Origin: Micropterix aruncella
Lineage: Eukaryota > Arthropoda > Insecta > Lepidoptera > Micropterigidae
NCBI GenBank assembly: GCA_944548615.1
Contig: OX155980.1
Location: forward strand, 41,503,865-41,567,864
Direction of reading: 5' to 3'
DNA length: 64,000 bases
Shown here in pieces: positions 1-11,200 of the stretch. The translations under genes and the position numbers were made by a program. Under the pieces are notes generated by a model that saw only the letters and a list, made by a program, of their open reading frames with translations, was not told the DNA's origin and did not search any database. Position 1 is the stretch's first letter. Every line of letters begins with the position of its first letter.

Positions 1-28
1 TACGTGGGCTTGTAGATCATTTGAATCA

Positions 29-1234
29 CTACGGCCACTTATTACGAGCTTTGATATTGCCGGATCCTTGGAATTGCTGAGAATCGAATTTTTGGTTATT
101 CTGAAGGGGCAGAGAGGGCAGTTTTAGAGCTAGACCAAAATTGTGTTTGAACTTGAAGAAAGTCGAGGGGTCAGCTGGTTTGGCTAAGGACAACCAGGAT
201 TTTAAACTAGCTGTCACCAGTGCATCCAGACGAGACAGTTGGGTTTTGGTGAAATCGTAAATAAGAAAGGGCCATGACAAATGTGAAGTTACATAATTGT
301 CATAGATCCAAGCCTTACGAGGGCCAGAAATTAGCAATGCATTTATCTTTTCCAGGCAACTTTTGAAATCCTCTATAACATGATCGCCAGAGATGTCTTT
401 TTCTTGATGAGTGATTTTGTTGCCTAGGAATTTAAAATGGTTATTTGAGTTTATAAGGGAGATATTAGAGCCCTTATAGACCAATTTGGGGTCATAGGAT
501 GTAAATTTTGTGTCTATGCGGGCGAGTCCAAGGCAAAAACATTTGGAGGGCTTCACTTTTATACAGCCTGACCAGTTGCAGAACATGTCCACTTTCTGTA
601 ATAGCAGGGAAAGCTGCTTGGGGCTCCTAGTGATGAAAGTTAGAACGTCGGCAAAAGCGAGGCACGACGAGGTGTATTGGCCGTCTGTTTTAAAACGGTA
701 GCCCCACTTCCTGTCAAACTGGGTCAGGCTTTCCAGCAGTATATTAAAAACGATATTAAAAATCTTCGGAGAGAGGCAACAGCCCTGAAATAGTCCAATT
801 GAATATGGTATAGAGCGGGTAGTCCATTCTTGCGTTTTGACATGGAACGTCAGACAGTTGTAGTAGGAAGCTACAATGTCACGCACGACAAGTGGGAAGT
901 TGTACCAGCGGAGTGCAAAGTGGAGGAGACTGTGTCGGACTAACCCAAAGGCATTCTCTAGGTCGAGCCAGCATACATTGATTTGGCGTTCGTGCTGTCT
1001 CGCATCCTTGATGGCAGCAGCCAGGAGAGAATTCTGCTCGAGGCAGCCCGAGACGCCACGCATGAAGCCTTTTTGCACTGATACTCCAAGGTGCTCATTC
1101 CGGTGCATGAATTCGCTCATCCTCGTGTAGACCATGCTAAAAAAGATTTTGGCCACAGTATCTGTCAGAGCAATGGGCCGAGCGTCCTTTGGTCCGGTAC
1201 AAACTGGGACCTTTGGAATTAAGATGACTGTCAC
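29..1234 (-). pseudogene. RLE LINE reverse transcriptase, copy A (inactive)
   Basis: About 400 residues of reverse transcriptase, aligned by eye with copies B and C. Visible blocks are LTDTVAKIFFS, GCLEQNSLLAAAIKDARQ, CWLDLENAFG, SIGLFQGCCLSPKIFN and a thumb-like block HFKFLGNKITHQ. The catalytic pair is mutated: where copies B and C have FADD, this copy reads FADV, the valine codon being 644-646 on the + strand. That alone should abolish polymerase activity. The end near position 29 is frameshifted relative to the other copies. Confidence 0.8.
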
Positions 1235-1262
1235 TCAGCCAAAATTCTGAGGGACTACACCG

Positions 1263-1836
1263 CTATTCCATATATTTCGGAAGATGGATCCTAAATATTG
1301 CAGAAGGCAGGGGCACTAAATAGGGAATACCATCGGGACCCGGAGTAGAGCCCGAAGGCTTCCTCTTTACTTGATTAAGAGTCTCATCTAGAGATGGAGG
1401 TTGAGAGGCAAAAGCTACCATAGGCAAGTGCGGAGGTGTAATGCCCGGCGGAGGGCTGTATGTATGGAGCCACATTGGATTCTCATACGTGGTCGAAAAG
1501 TATTCTGTGGCCATGTCTTCCGGGATTTGGATTTTGCCCTTGGCGGCAGACAAAACCTTTTTGCTGTAGTTAAAATGGTTTTTGTCAAACCGGGCTTCCT
1601 CTTTGGATTTGAGAAATACTGCCTGTTTTGCATTGCTACGCTCTGTATGAGTTTTAGTATAGAGCGGTACGCTCGCGAGAAGTTGAGGCAGAGAGTTTTA
1701 TCCCCGGCTTTCTTGGCTTTTTGTAACTGGCGACGAAGTGGTCGCTTTTGCCTACGGAGCTTTGCCTTAAATGCGTTTTATCTGTGAACTGGGTCGACAT
1801 GGGTAGATTTTGGGTAAACACCCGAGAAGTATTCAT
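1263..1836 (-). pseudogene. RLE LINE N-terminal linker, copy A (frameshifted)
   Basis: Segments in different frames match the region between zinc finger and RT in copy C. They include a basic stretch (RRQLREAKKAGDKA in copy C), the block SAAKGKIQIPEDMATEYFST, and the start of the RT domain at SGSTPGPDGIPYLV. At least two frame changes lie between 1415 and 1836. Before decay it would have joined the zinc finger segment upstream to the RT downstream. Confidence 0.65.
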
Positions 1837-1934
1837 GGACGGCGAACCTGGAAGAAAGACAGCTGAACACTGGCAGGGGCATTACGGTTCACTGAGTGGT
1901 CAAGAATAGAAGATAAATTATTATTATGAAATTC

Positions 1935-2285
1935 CTAGTCCTCTTTTGCAAGTGAAGGGAATTTTAGAGAAGGGAAGAATACGATTTGCGCGGGTAGCGG
2001 AGACCGGTCGGGTGACAAACTGCGGGCAGATGTGTAGTCTAGGGACGTGTGAGGTTCAACTCTGTCCATGACTCCTTGCGACGGTTTAAGACACTGACAT
2101 GTAGCGTCGCTATCACTATGCCCAGCATTGTGCTTGTTTAACCATGCTAATCGCTTGTATTTTTTTGCACAGTTAGGGCAAGCGAGGTCCGGTGTCGTTT
2201 TAGCAATGTCGTTATGTGGGGTTTCAACTGGGGTAGCGGGAATTTTTTCCCCCCTGATAGGCCGCTTGGGGGCATATTTCCTCAT
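1935..2285 (-). pseudogene. RLE LINE N-terminal C2H2 zinc finger segment, copy A
   Basis: About 116 residues opening with MRKYAPKRPIRGEK and containing one C2H2 finger: CPNCAKKYKRLAWLNKHNAGH, with spacing C-x2-C-x12-H-x3-H. Zinc fingers at the N-terminus of R2-group proteins bind target DNA. The segment ends in a TAG codon after LAKED. The same TAG is present at the matching site in copy C, so it was probably inherited from a common source element. Confidence 0.7.
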
Positions 2286-2960
2286 ATTTACTCAGCCCGT
2301 AAGATTCCAACGACATACCGCGAGGCACTGGGACGTTCTACACAGGGTCGACGTCGCACCCTTACTACTAGATTTGGACAAATTTCTCCATCCTCCAGTC
2401 CGATCACGGATTTGAGGTCACTTGTGCAGCCTCTACCTGACTTGAGCGGTAATTCAATACGAATTTATTGCGAACCGAGGCGCCTTTTGCCCGTCAGCCT
2501 CACTCGGGTTCGGGTGGCCAACGGATCGTTTCAACGTTAGATGTCAGGTCGACAACTACCCCTGCTGGTTAGGAAGAGTAGGTCTCCAGACTCTTCTGGT
2601 TATTCGCCGGAGTGCGCAAGCTAGGTCGATACAGCCCAGTGTGCAAAACGTCCAGTTCCGTCCGAGGTGTTCCTTTGACTGCAGGTTGCAGCCGCTAGTA
2701 GAGTTCACCGCTACCCTTCCAGGTTAAGTCCCTCCTCGATTAGGCTACCGGATGCGACCTAAACCGTGAGTTGAGCCGACCTAAGAAGACACAGATAGGC
2801 CATCAGGTTCAAGCTGTACAGAACTATTAGGAATCATACACTGGTCCAGTGTTATCTCTCTTCCTTAAACTCGTCCAAACTAAAAGGGACAGCTTGCCAG
2901 CAGTGCATTTAGACCTGGGTGTACTAGGCGCACGCCTAAGAACCATATCCCTATTAGCCC
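2286..2960 (-). repeat. Leader-like module, copy 1 of 3
   Basis: GC-richer, non-coding stretch directly upstream of copy A of the RLE LINE, probably its 5' UTR. Related copies occur without the LINE body at about 46880-47410 (same orientation) and 23238-23590 (opposite orientation, lacking about 300 internal bases). Shared landmarks on the + strand are gattccaacg with cgaggca(c/t)t near the left, ggccaacggatcgttt in the middle, and ccaggttaagtcc followed by aggctacc near the right. The free copies mean it may be an independent repeat that the LINE has captured. Confidence 0.55.
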
Positions 2961-3464
2961 GGGTAAATTAAAAAAAAGAGTGAAATAGATTTTTATTTTA
3001 AATAAAAAAATAAATATTGGGTCCTTAACTATGAAGTTGCTGTTCTATAAAGGAAATTTAAGGTTAAAAACTTTGTATAAAAAATATATGATGTATTTTT
3101 ACTGAACGGGCATTTTATTTAGAGGGTTGATCAGTACAATGGTGTAGTAAGCTAGATTTAATCAAAAAAAAAAAAAACTTTGTTTTTTAATTTAAAAAAA
3201 AAAATCATTTGAAAATTTGAAGTAGTTGACGGTTAAATAAAGGTTTGAGAAGTGATACGTAATATAGTGTAAATAAACAATATTAGCCACATTTTACTTA
3301 CCGCTAGATAAAGCACCGTGATCACAGCTTTTCACACTATTAAAAAAACAAATTTACAAAAAAAAAAAAAAAAAATTTTAAATTTATTTTATTAAAAGTT
3401 GCCTATCTCATTGTGTTGATTCACCCACTAAAAAAATGCTTGTCCAGTAAAAACATTCTGTATA
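2961..3464. other. AT-rich intron, nothing recognised
   Basis: Dominated by A and T homopolymers such as runs near 3168-3204 and 3357-3378. No open frame or known element seen. It presumably lies in an upstream PDPR intron. Confidence 0.4.
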
Positions 3465-3780
3465 TTAAATTAATAGAAATATTGACCCCTATTGTCTATG
3501 CCGATTTGTCATTTTTAATAACGGTTGCTTAATTCTTCTGCTGTAAAACTATCACGGACAGGAACCAATGAATGCTTTGACAGCGTTTTTCACCGACTCT
3601 TCAAAGTTGACTTTTTTCCTTTGTAAAAAATTTTCTAAATTCTGAAAAAATTAAACTATTGGAGCAAGGTCTGGCAAGTACGGTGGGTGACCAAGAGTCT
3701 CCAGCCGCAACTCCTACAACTTTGCGACTGTTTGCAGTGAAATCTGTGGCTATACGTTGTCATACAGAAGCAGTGGCGAT
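3465..3780 (-). pseudogene. mariner transposase C-terminal relic
   Basis: The minus strand gives, with stops and frame changes, the mariner C-terminal signature. There is a degenerate DNA-x-PH region, then LETLGHPPYLPDLAP (family consensus HPPYSPDLAPSD), FQNLENFLQ, and an end resembling DNRGQYF followed by a stop. The D of PDLAP is the second or third catalytic Asp region of DD34D transposases. No terminal repeats were identified, so this is an old fragment. It is separate from the fuller mariner at 16752-18030. Confidence 0.6.
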
Positions 3781-4007
3781 GAGCGATTGACCAGGCTCAG
3801 TTATTTAAGCATGAGCTTCTCCATCATTGTTTGCAGTTCTTAACAGTACACATGTATGTATAGCCAGACTGCAAGAAGTTGTAATAGGAAACACCGGCAC
3901 AAAATCTCATATTTGAAAATAATGCAATTTTTCAACTTTACCATGGTTGTACAAAAAAAATATTTCACCAAAAACAAACGACGGAAAGACAAATAAACAG
4001 CTGATTC

Positions 4008-4267
4008 TTAACCCTTCAGGCCTCGGCCCCTCAGCCGATTGACAAGTTGCTGTCCCAAAAAAAATTTGTAAAAATTAGTAAAAAAATTGAATTACGACAC
4101 TGTCTCACCAAAACATTAATTACTGCCAAACCACTGTAGCCATAATTAAAATGAAACATATTAACATAATGAAACATAATAAAATAAAACAAATTAAATT
4201 AAAATAAAATTAAAACGGGGCAGTCACGCTGAATCGTTTTTTGGCCAATCGGGGCCTGAGGGGTTAA
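4008..4267 (+). repeat. TTAA MITE family 1, copy a
   Basis: A 260-bp element bounded by TTAA. It begins TTAACCCTTCAGGCCTCGG and ends GGCCTGAGGGGTTAA, so the termini are inverted. Precise TTAA targets and CCC/GGG termini are typical of piggyBac-type elements. It has no coding capacity and its interior is AT-rich. Its right TTAA is shared with copy b, which lies head to head. Confidence 0.8.
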
Positions 4268-4523
4268 CCCCTAGAGCCTCAATTGGCCGATATCGGCCAC
4301 AACACGATTCAGCGTGACGGCCCTGTTTTAATTTTATTTTAATTTAATTTGTTTTATTTTATTATGTTAATATGTTTTATTTTAATTATGGGTACAGTGT
4401 TTTGGCAGTAATTAATGTATTGTTGCAACAGTGTCATAACTCAATTTTTTTACTAATTTTTACTAAAATTTTTTGGGACATCAAATTGTTAATCGGCTGA
4501 GGGGCCGAGGCCTGAAGGGTTAA
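4264..4523 (-). repeat. TTAA MITE family 1, copy b (inverted neighbour)
   Basis: Reverse-orientation copy of the same MITE: it starts TTAACCCCTAGAGCCTC and ends GGCCTGAAGGGTTAA. It keeps the palindromic ggccgatatcggcc box near its left end, which copy a has lost. It shares one TTAA (4264-4267) with copy a. Confidence 0.8.
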
Positions 4524-5131
4524 GAAAGAATAACATGGCCTTAAAATTAGTTCAAGTTATAAGTTCAAAGTGGTCAGTAATTAAAAAAAAAAAAAAAATA
4601 CTTTTTTGCTACACATAGTTATGTTTATTCGATTTAGGTACTTTTTAAGTGTAGTACATATTATTACTCATTATCATTGATTATTACTTATAGTCGCGAA
4701 ATAATTATGGTCTACTGAAAAAATAATTTTCAACCTAATTTAATTCCGAAATTTTGTTTGGAAGTTATTTATTTTTATAATATTGGTCTTCTCCTTAGAA
4801 TACTATCTTTAAATACTAAAGGTGTAATGTAATAAACATTTAAATTAAAATAAAACTGACAAAGATGTGTAACAATATACATTGATTCATTTTAAATTGA
4901 AGAGGTAATTAAAATGAAGAGGTTATTATCGGGTTAAGGTTGCTATATTAATCGCCAATGATTTTAGAGGATATGAGGATATAGGCGCATGAAGAAGAAG
5001 AAAAAAACCCAACTAATTAATTTTAACACTGAATGCATATTCACGCTTTTGCACATCATCTCGTACTGCAGTCAATTTTCCCAACTAAAGTCTTATTTTC
5101 AAGTCGATTGCTATTTTTGAAATATTTTCAG
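4524..5131. other. AT-rich intron before PDPR exon 1 of this window
   Basis: No gene or element recognised. It ends in the splice acceptor aatattttcag of the exon that starts at 5132. Confidence 0.5.
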
Positions 5132-5295
5132 ATCGTGGAATATAGACTGCGAATTAGTAACTCCAGATAAATGCAAAGAGCTCTGTCCATTACTGCACAC
5201 CGATGATCTATTGGGTGGACTATGGATTCCTGGCGATGGAGTAGGAGATCCATACTTAATTTGCTCCAGTTTAATCCAGGAAGCTGTTAAAAAGG
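5132..5295 (+). CDS. Pdpr: Pdpr exon (first in window)
   Basis: Starts with one base completing a codon from an upstream exon, so coding sequence continues left of the window. It reads SWNIDCELVTPDKCKEL then PLLHTDDLLGGLWIPGDG, the PDPR pattern L-x-P-L-L-x3-D-D-L-x-G-G-L-W-x-P. The acceptor is ttttcag and the donor gttag. Confidence 0.92.
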
Positions 5296-8200
5296 GTTAG
5301 ATTTTTATTTTGTTAATAAATGTAGGTTTTGTCAAATGACACCAAGCAAAACCGATAATGATGCATCACTCGACCAGCCCGGGTGACTGTTTTTACAATA
5401 TTTTATTCATAACTTCTCATGTTTGTCAGTATGCATGTTCAGGTTGATTCATTCTACTTATGCTTCTCAAAGGATTTCTCTGTACTTGATATATAGATTG
5501 GCAGCAATGGGTATCAACGGCAATCTATTGTGATGACTCGAGTCTTATGTGCTCAATCGAGGGCAGGCTGTTTTCGGCGGTGGTAACAAGTCAAATTTCA
5601 TAGATATTCCATATGGGGTCCCACAAGTACCTCTTCTTGTCCACTGCTACTTCTGCTACTTTTCAACGCTTACAACAAAGGTCTCAGTTCTTGCTTCAGG
5701 AATGCCGAGTATCTATTGTATGCAGATGATTTAGAAATTATACAAGGGCGAGATGTGCGAATGGCAAGATTGCCTTAGAATGCAGAAAGATTTAGGTCTC
5801 TTGTAACTAACCCCTAGAGCCCCAATTGGCCGATATCGGTCACGTTTTAATTTAATTTCTTTTATTTTATTTTGTTTTATTATGTTAATATGTTTTATTT
5901 TAATTATGGGTACAGTGGTTTGGCAGTAATTATTGTTTTGGTGAGACAGTGTCATAATTCAATTTTTTTACTAATTTTTACTAAAATTTTTTGGGACATC
6001 AACTTGTCAATCGGCTGAGGGGCCGAGGCCTGAAGGGTTAATAGAGTTTGGTTGAAGCATTTACCATATCTATCTTGTTTTTTCTCGTCTCGTCCTCAAC
6101 ATGATATGAATTTTATTCATCATATCTTCAATTGTCATTCAATTTAGATATCCAGAGAGTAAGCCCGCAACGAAATTTAGAGAACTACTTGAGAATCATT
6201 CCACATGTTAAGAGGTCCCCATAATATCTATTTAACCCTTCAGGCCTCGGCCCCTCAGCCGATTTACAAGTTGCTGTCCCAAAAAAAAATAGTAAAAATT
6301 AGTAAAAAAATTGAATTACGACACTGTCTCACCAAAACATTAATTACTGCCAAACCACTGTACCCATAATTAAAATGAAACATGTTAACATAATTAAACA
6401 TAATAAAATAAAACAAATTAAATTAAAATAACATTAAAACAGGGCCGTCACGCTGAATCATGTTGTGGCCGATATCGGCCAATCGGGGCTTGAGGGGTTA
6501 AAGTTTCTTTGGTTTCTGTAATGGTTCCTTTTTTGCAAAAGTGAGAAATCTACCCATCAAAATATTATTTTTTATTGTAAATTATTTCTAAGTTTAAGGT
6601 GTTGTTCAAAGTATGGCTATCTGTTAGCACATCTGTTGCATTAATTATTAAAATAATCTTGAAATATGTTGCAATATTTAGAGGTTGGATGTATGTTTTA
6701 TTGATCCAGTTCAATTCATAGTCATTTAAAGTTTTGCTAATATTTAAACTTTCTATATTTATAATATTTCACGTAGGTATTGCGTTATTTGATGATTCGT
6801 CAAATCTTTTTTTATATTTAGTCTCATTGCTTTTTTCACTATGTTGTCGTTGTCATATATTTTTTTAATATTTTGTATAGTAGGTTTTTATCGAATTATA
6901 TGGAGTATATTTCTTTTGTGCTCTAGTAGTACTGGTAAACATTCTCAAGCAAGTTTTCTTTAAACCTTCTTGAGCAAAGCGGTATTCCTTTTAAAGTAAA
7001 GATTTTATTTGTGGAATCTCACTTTATAGAACTCATTGAAACGCACACATGATGAAAGAATCTTTCATCTACTATCTTGTTCAGTTACCAAACTACGACT
7101 TGTACCAGATACTGCTCTATTGTGCAAGCACATAGGCACACGGGGCCCAGGAAAAGCCTCGTATCGACCTGCGAGCACGGCAAGTTGTGAGCGGCTTAAC
7201 TCGCATGTCAATATTCGTTGCTCGAGTCGAGCGGCGCGTAACAACCCGCCCGGAGAGGCTCATTCTGTGCCACTCGACTCGAGCAACTAATATCGATATG
7301 CGAGCTGAGCCGCTCACAGTTTGCCGCGCTCACAAGTCAATACGTGGCTTCAGATGCAGACTAAAAATTAAATTACAATGGTTTTTTTCCTGTAACATGT
7401 TGAGCTTTCAAGATACACATTTTTTTAATTGCTGAGCTACGGTAAGACACTCATGACATTGTTGATTAGTTTTTTGTTGCTATTACTGTCACAAATCATT
7501 TCTTAAATTTACGACAGCGTTTGGTGAAATACGGCGTATACATCACCTGAGCACAAGACTCGCATCACAAAAGTTATAATAAAGATAAAGACGACATTAT
7601 TTTGCATAAAAATCAAAAGGATAGTTATTATCCATAAAATTGAATTAATTTCCTCAGGTGTACGAGTAATCGAAAACTGCAACGTGAGTGCAGTTATGGG
7701 TCGTGAGAATAAAGTTATCGGAGTGGAAACGAATCAAGGGACCATAGAGGCTCAGTATTTCGTTAACTGCGCAGGTTTCTGGGCACGAAGTGTAGGATTA
7801 ATCTCTCGACCAATTGTTAAAGTACCCTTACATCCTGCGGCTCATTATTATTTGCGTACAAAAAAAGTGGATGGACTGGATCCTATGACACCAGGTAAGT
7901 AAGGATTGGACACTTAAGAAACCTTAAAGGTAAAGAAACCTTAACCTTGAACCACTGGAATGCCAGTACCACCGATCGGTGGTTTACTGTTGTGACAATT
8001 CGCAGGTGGCCGATTTCCATATTTATGCAATTATGCAATTATATGCGGTAAAAGTCGCCTTTATTAAATAAACCACCGTTATATATTAGTATGTGTGCAC
8101 TACCACCCCCTAGAAATAAATTCCCGCAGTTGAAAACATGCCATCGAGAGTTTCATTCCCATGGCTGGCTCTTTAAGGGATCTGCGTGGCGCAACCGGGT

Positions 8201-11200
8201 CGCTGTGATAAAATGTATGGTGCTGGGGGAGCGCCTGTCCCAGCACCATACATTTTATCACAGCGACCCGGACGCGCACCTGCAGCGCATTGTATATCAA
8301 CTCCCTAAGGATTAAGCCTCTATTTAAGCAACTAGCGTCGCACTACGGTAGACAATTGCATGCAATATGGCACCGAATATTTATTAAATTCATTCTAAAA
8401 ATATATAATTCCTTTTAATTATGTAGCGTAATATATTATTTACTTCTTACATCAAAGAAACATCTGCCGATAATTACTTCCTGTGAAAGTTTCATTATTT
8501 AGCACACCCATAAAACAGACTTATAAAATTTCTACTTGTGGTTTATCTCTATAGCATCCTTAGATTGTATAATAATATAAAATCATTAACATGTCTTTTT
8601 TCTTTAGTGATTCGAGATCCGGATGGTTACATATATTTGAGGGAACACCATGGCTGCATTTTAGCCGGTGGCTTTGAACCGGTCGCCAAACAACTGTTCG
8701 AGGATATTACCAAAAGTATGTTTATTATTATTGTTATTATTATAATTATATTTATTATGGATATGCAGCTTAGCTGATAAGTCCAGACCAGATCTTGTAA
8801 AGCTAATTAAAAACAATATTAATATTTTTTTTTAGGTACAAATCAAAAGTGTTTTTAAATAGTTGATATAGCTTGCACTAACCACTTCAAATGTTTATTC
8901 CACATGTCCACCACTCTATTTTGCAGAATGTTCTTAAGACGCTTAGATTTAAATTTTGCACAGGTGAGTTTTTTGCTGTGACATCAAAGATTTGTGTTGA
9001 CATTGAATTTGGAATATTCTTTAGCCCAGGTATATCGTAACGATTTGTAAGAATTGTAAATGTCTTAGTTAGGTTCCCTCTTTGACTTTTTTGTTTGAGA
9101 ATCGTCAGTACAAGTAATTCCAAGCGATCTTCATAATTCCTATTCTTCAAGCCCACTTGCATTGTGATTGCCCTTCGCTGCACTTTTTCCAGGACATCCA
9201 CATCTTTGCAAATTAGGGATTCCAGATCTGATAGCTATACTCAAGAATAGGTCTCACATATGCCTTGTAGCTCTTTATAAACACCTCTATTGGCAGATAT
9301 TGGAAAACCTTTCTTATCAGATAGAGTGTAGAGTTGGCTCTTTTAGCGATTGCAACTATGTATTTTATCCATTTGAGATCATCACTAATTGTTATTCACT
9401 TTTTGTCGCTTAGCTGCTTCTAATTGGGCTTTGAATGTTTTGTCATATTCTTATGTTATGAAGAGAGCTGCATTTCGTTTGAATCACATTTAACTACAAA
9501 TATCTGCCATACCTGAGCACGTTAGCTAAAGCTATAGTCTGGAGACTGCATTGCATGGCGTCAGCTGCGCCGTTTTGTTCGTTGAACGAGAATGTACAGG
9601 AGCAGATTGTCGATAGTTTGACGCTTGTTTCAGCTACATATGTGCGGTGTTGTGTGTGCACAGGGTTGTGGGAGGTTTGCGAGCATCGCTGACTGATGCC
9701 GTTGCCTTATTGTAGTCTGCAGATTACATTGCAGTGCTGCTCAAGGCAGCGTATGTGGTGGCGTTTTATTGGTTGCATGGTGGACTACAATACGAATCAA
9801 GCAAACCTAATTCAATTATGCGAACCTAACCAGGAACAGACTGGAACAGAACTTCGCTACCAGAAAGCACTATCTCCACTAACGCACGGCTATAGTCAAA
9901 TCCCAACCTCATTTATTCACAGTCAATCACCCAAGGGATGGTCTCGGACTAAGCCGACCCTACAGGAAACAAGGAGGACGAACGTTGAAATAGCCAGACG
10001 GGGTAGAAGTTTCAGTGCAATGTTTCCGATAACGAAACTACCCCACGAACATAACAATAATTGCAACAGTCAGTTGAGTCAGTCAGTTTCAGGTGTCTAC
10101 AACAAGGGTTTATTTAGTATAAAATGTCACGGAAATGTACGACAGTATTCATTTGTATTATGACTTCTGAATAAATGATATCTTATTATCAATACGTTAT
10201 CTCATGTTTTACTACGCACAAAATCTCCCGCGAAGGTTGTATAGGACTGTATGGGAGCAGTTTTTTGTTATTTAGATCGGCATACGGTGTGCACCGGGTT
10301 GGCGGAAGGTGTCAGGCGTGACTTTTTGTCGTATGCCATTGCATCCAATATTTCTATGAATGCAATGCAACACGATGCGATTATATGAATACCAATACAA
10401 AAATCATTAGATACTTATTTCACTAAATGTTCTTCACATCATTTATTTCATTTTTCCTCCATCTTTTCTCCACAATGATATTTTGTATTGTGGATGCCCA
10501 CTAGGGGGCAAGAAGGAAGCTGAGATAACCTAGGTGAAAATAAAAAAAAAACGTATTCTTGGGAAAGGTATCAAACTTTGAATGAAAAATTTCCTCATCC
10601 TTCTTGCTCTTACTTGGTAAGTGAATCGGATTTCTCTTCATGCGCGATGCCATGGCGAAAACTTTGGCAAGTGGTTCACGGTAAAGGTTATTAGGAAACA
10701 GCATAAAACAAATGAAAATAAAAGCTTTGTGAAGAGGAGCCTATCTTCTTCTTCTTCTTCATCAGCGCGTATTCGCCCACCGTTGGGCATACGCCTCTCC
10801 AATTACTCTCCACCCGGATCGGTTGTCCGTTTCCCTCATCCAGACTGGTCCAGCTATCTCCTTGATGTCATCTGACCATCGGGCCGGTGGTCTGCCCACA
10901 CTTCTTCTGCCTAGCCGGGGTCTCCACTCCAAAACGCGCTTGCTCCACCGTTCGTCGTGTTGTCGGGCCACATGGCCGGCCCAAGCCCACTTCAGCTTGG
11001 CCACTCTTTGACCCACGTCGACCACCTTCGTGCGCTGTCTGATGAGCTCATTTCGGACTCGATCGCGCAACGATATGCTATACTATACTAGAAGAGAGGA
11101 GCCTATACTAGAAGAGAAATATATAATATGAAAAAGGAATAACAATAATTGTATTGTTTTTATATTCCAGTGTCTCAGGAGGACAGAATATTGGCAGAAG

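Larger units (their letters stand above)
1..2960 (-). mobile_element. RLE-type LINE (R2/R4/Hero-like group), copy A, 3' end outside window
   Basis: Minus-strand non-LTR retrotransposon running off the left edge. In element order it carries a 5' leader (2960 to 2286), a C2H2 zinc finger segment, a linker and a reverse transcriptase. The RLE end is beyond position 1. The layout of an N-terminal zinc finger, one RT and a C-terminal restriction-like endonuclease (seen in copies B and C) is that of the R2-like superclade, in contrast to APE-type LINEs. Copy A is the most decayed of three copies in this window: its frame is broken several times and the RT active-site motif reads FADV instead of FADD. 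The clade within the RLE group is not settled by eye. Confidence 0.8.

Noticed and set aside
7117..7435. Opposing open frames with similar protein sequences
   Set aside because: The similarity of the two strands follows from the inverted arms of the foldback element.
8091..8315. Opposing frames sharing VAVIKCMVLG
   Set aside because: Caused by the perfect 33-bp hairpin, not by coding function.
9696..10163. 155-codon + strand open frame
   Set aside because: No recognisable motif, no splice context and no homologous second copy; probably a chance frame in an intron.
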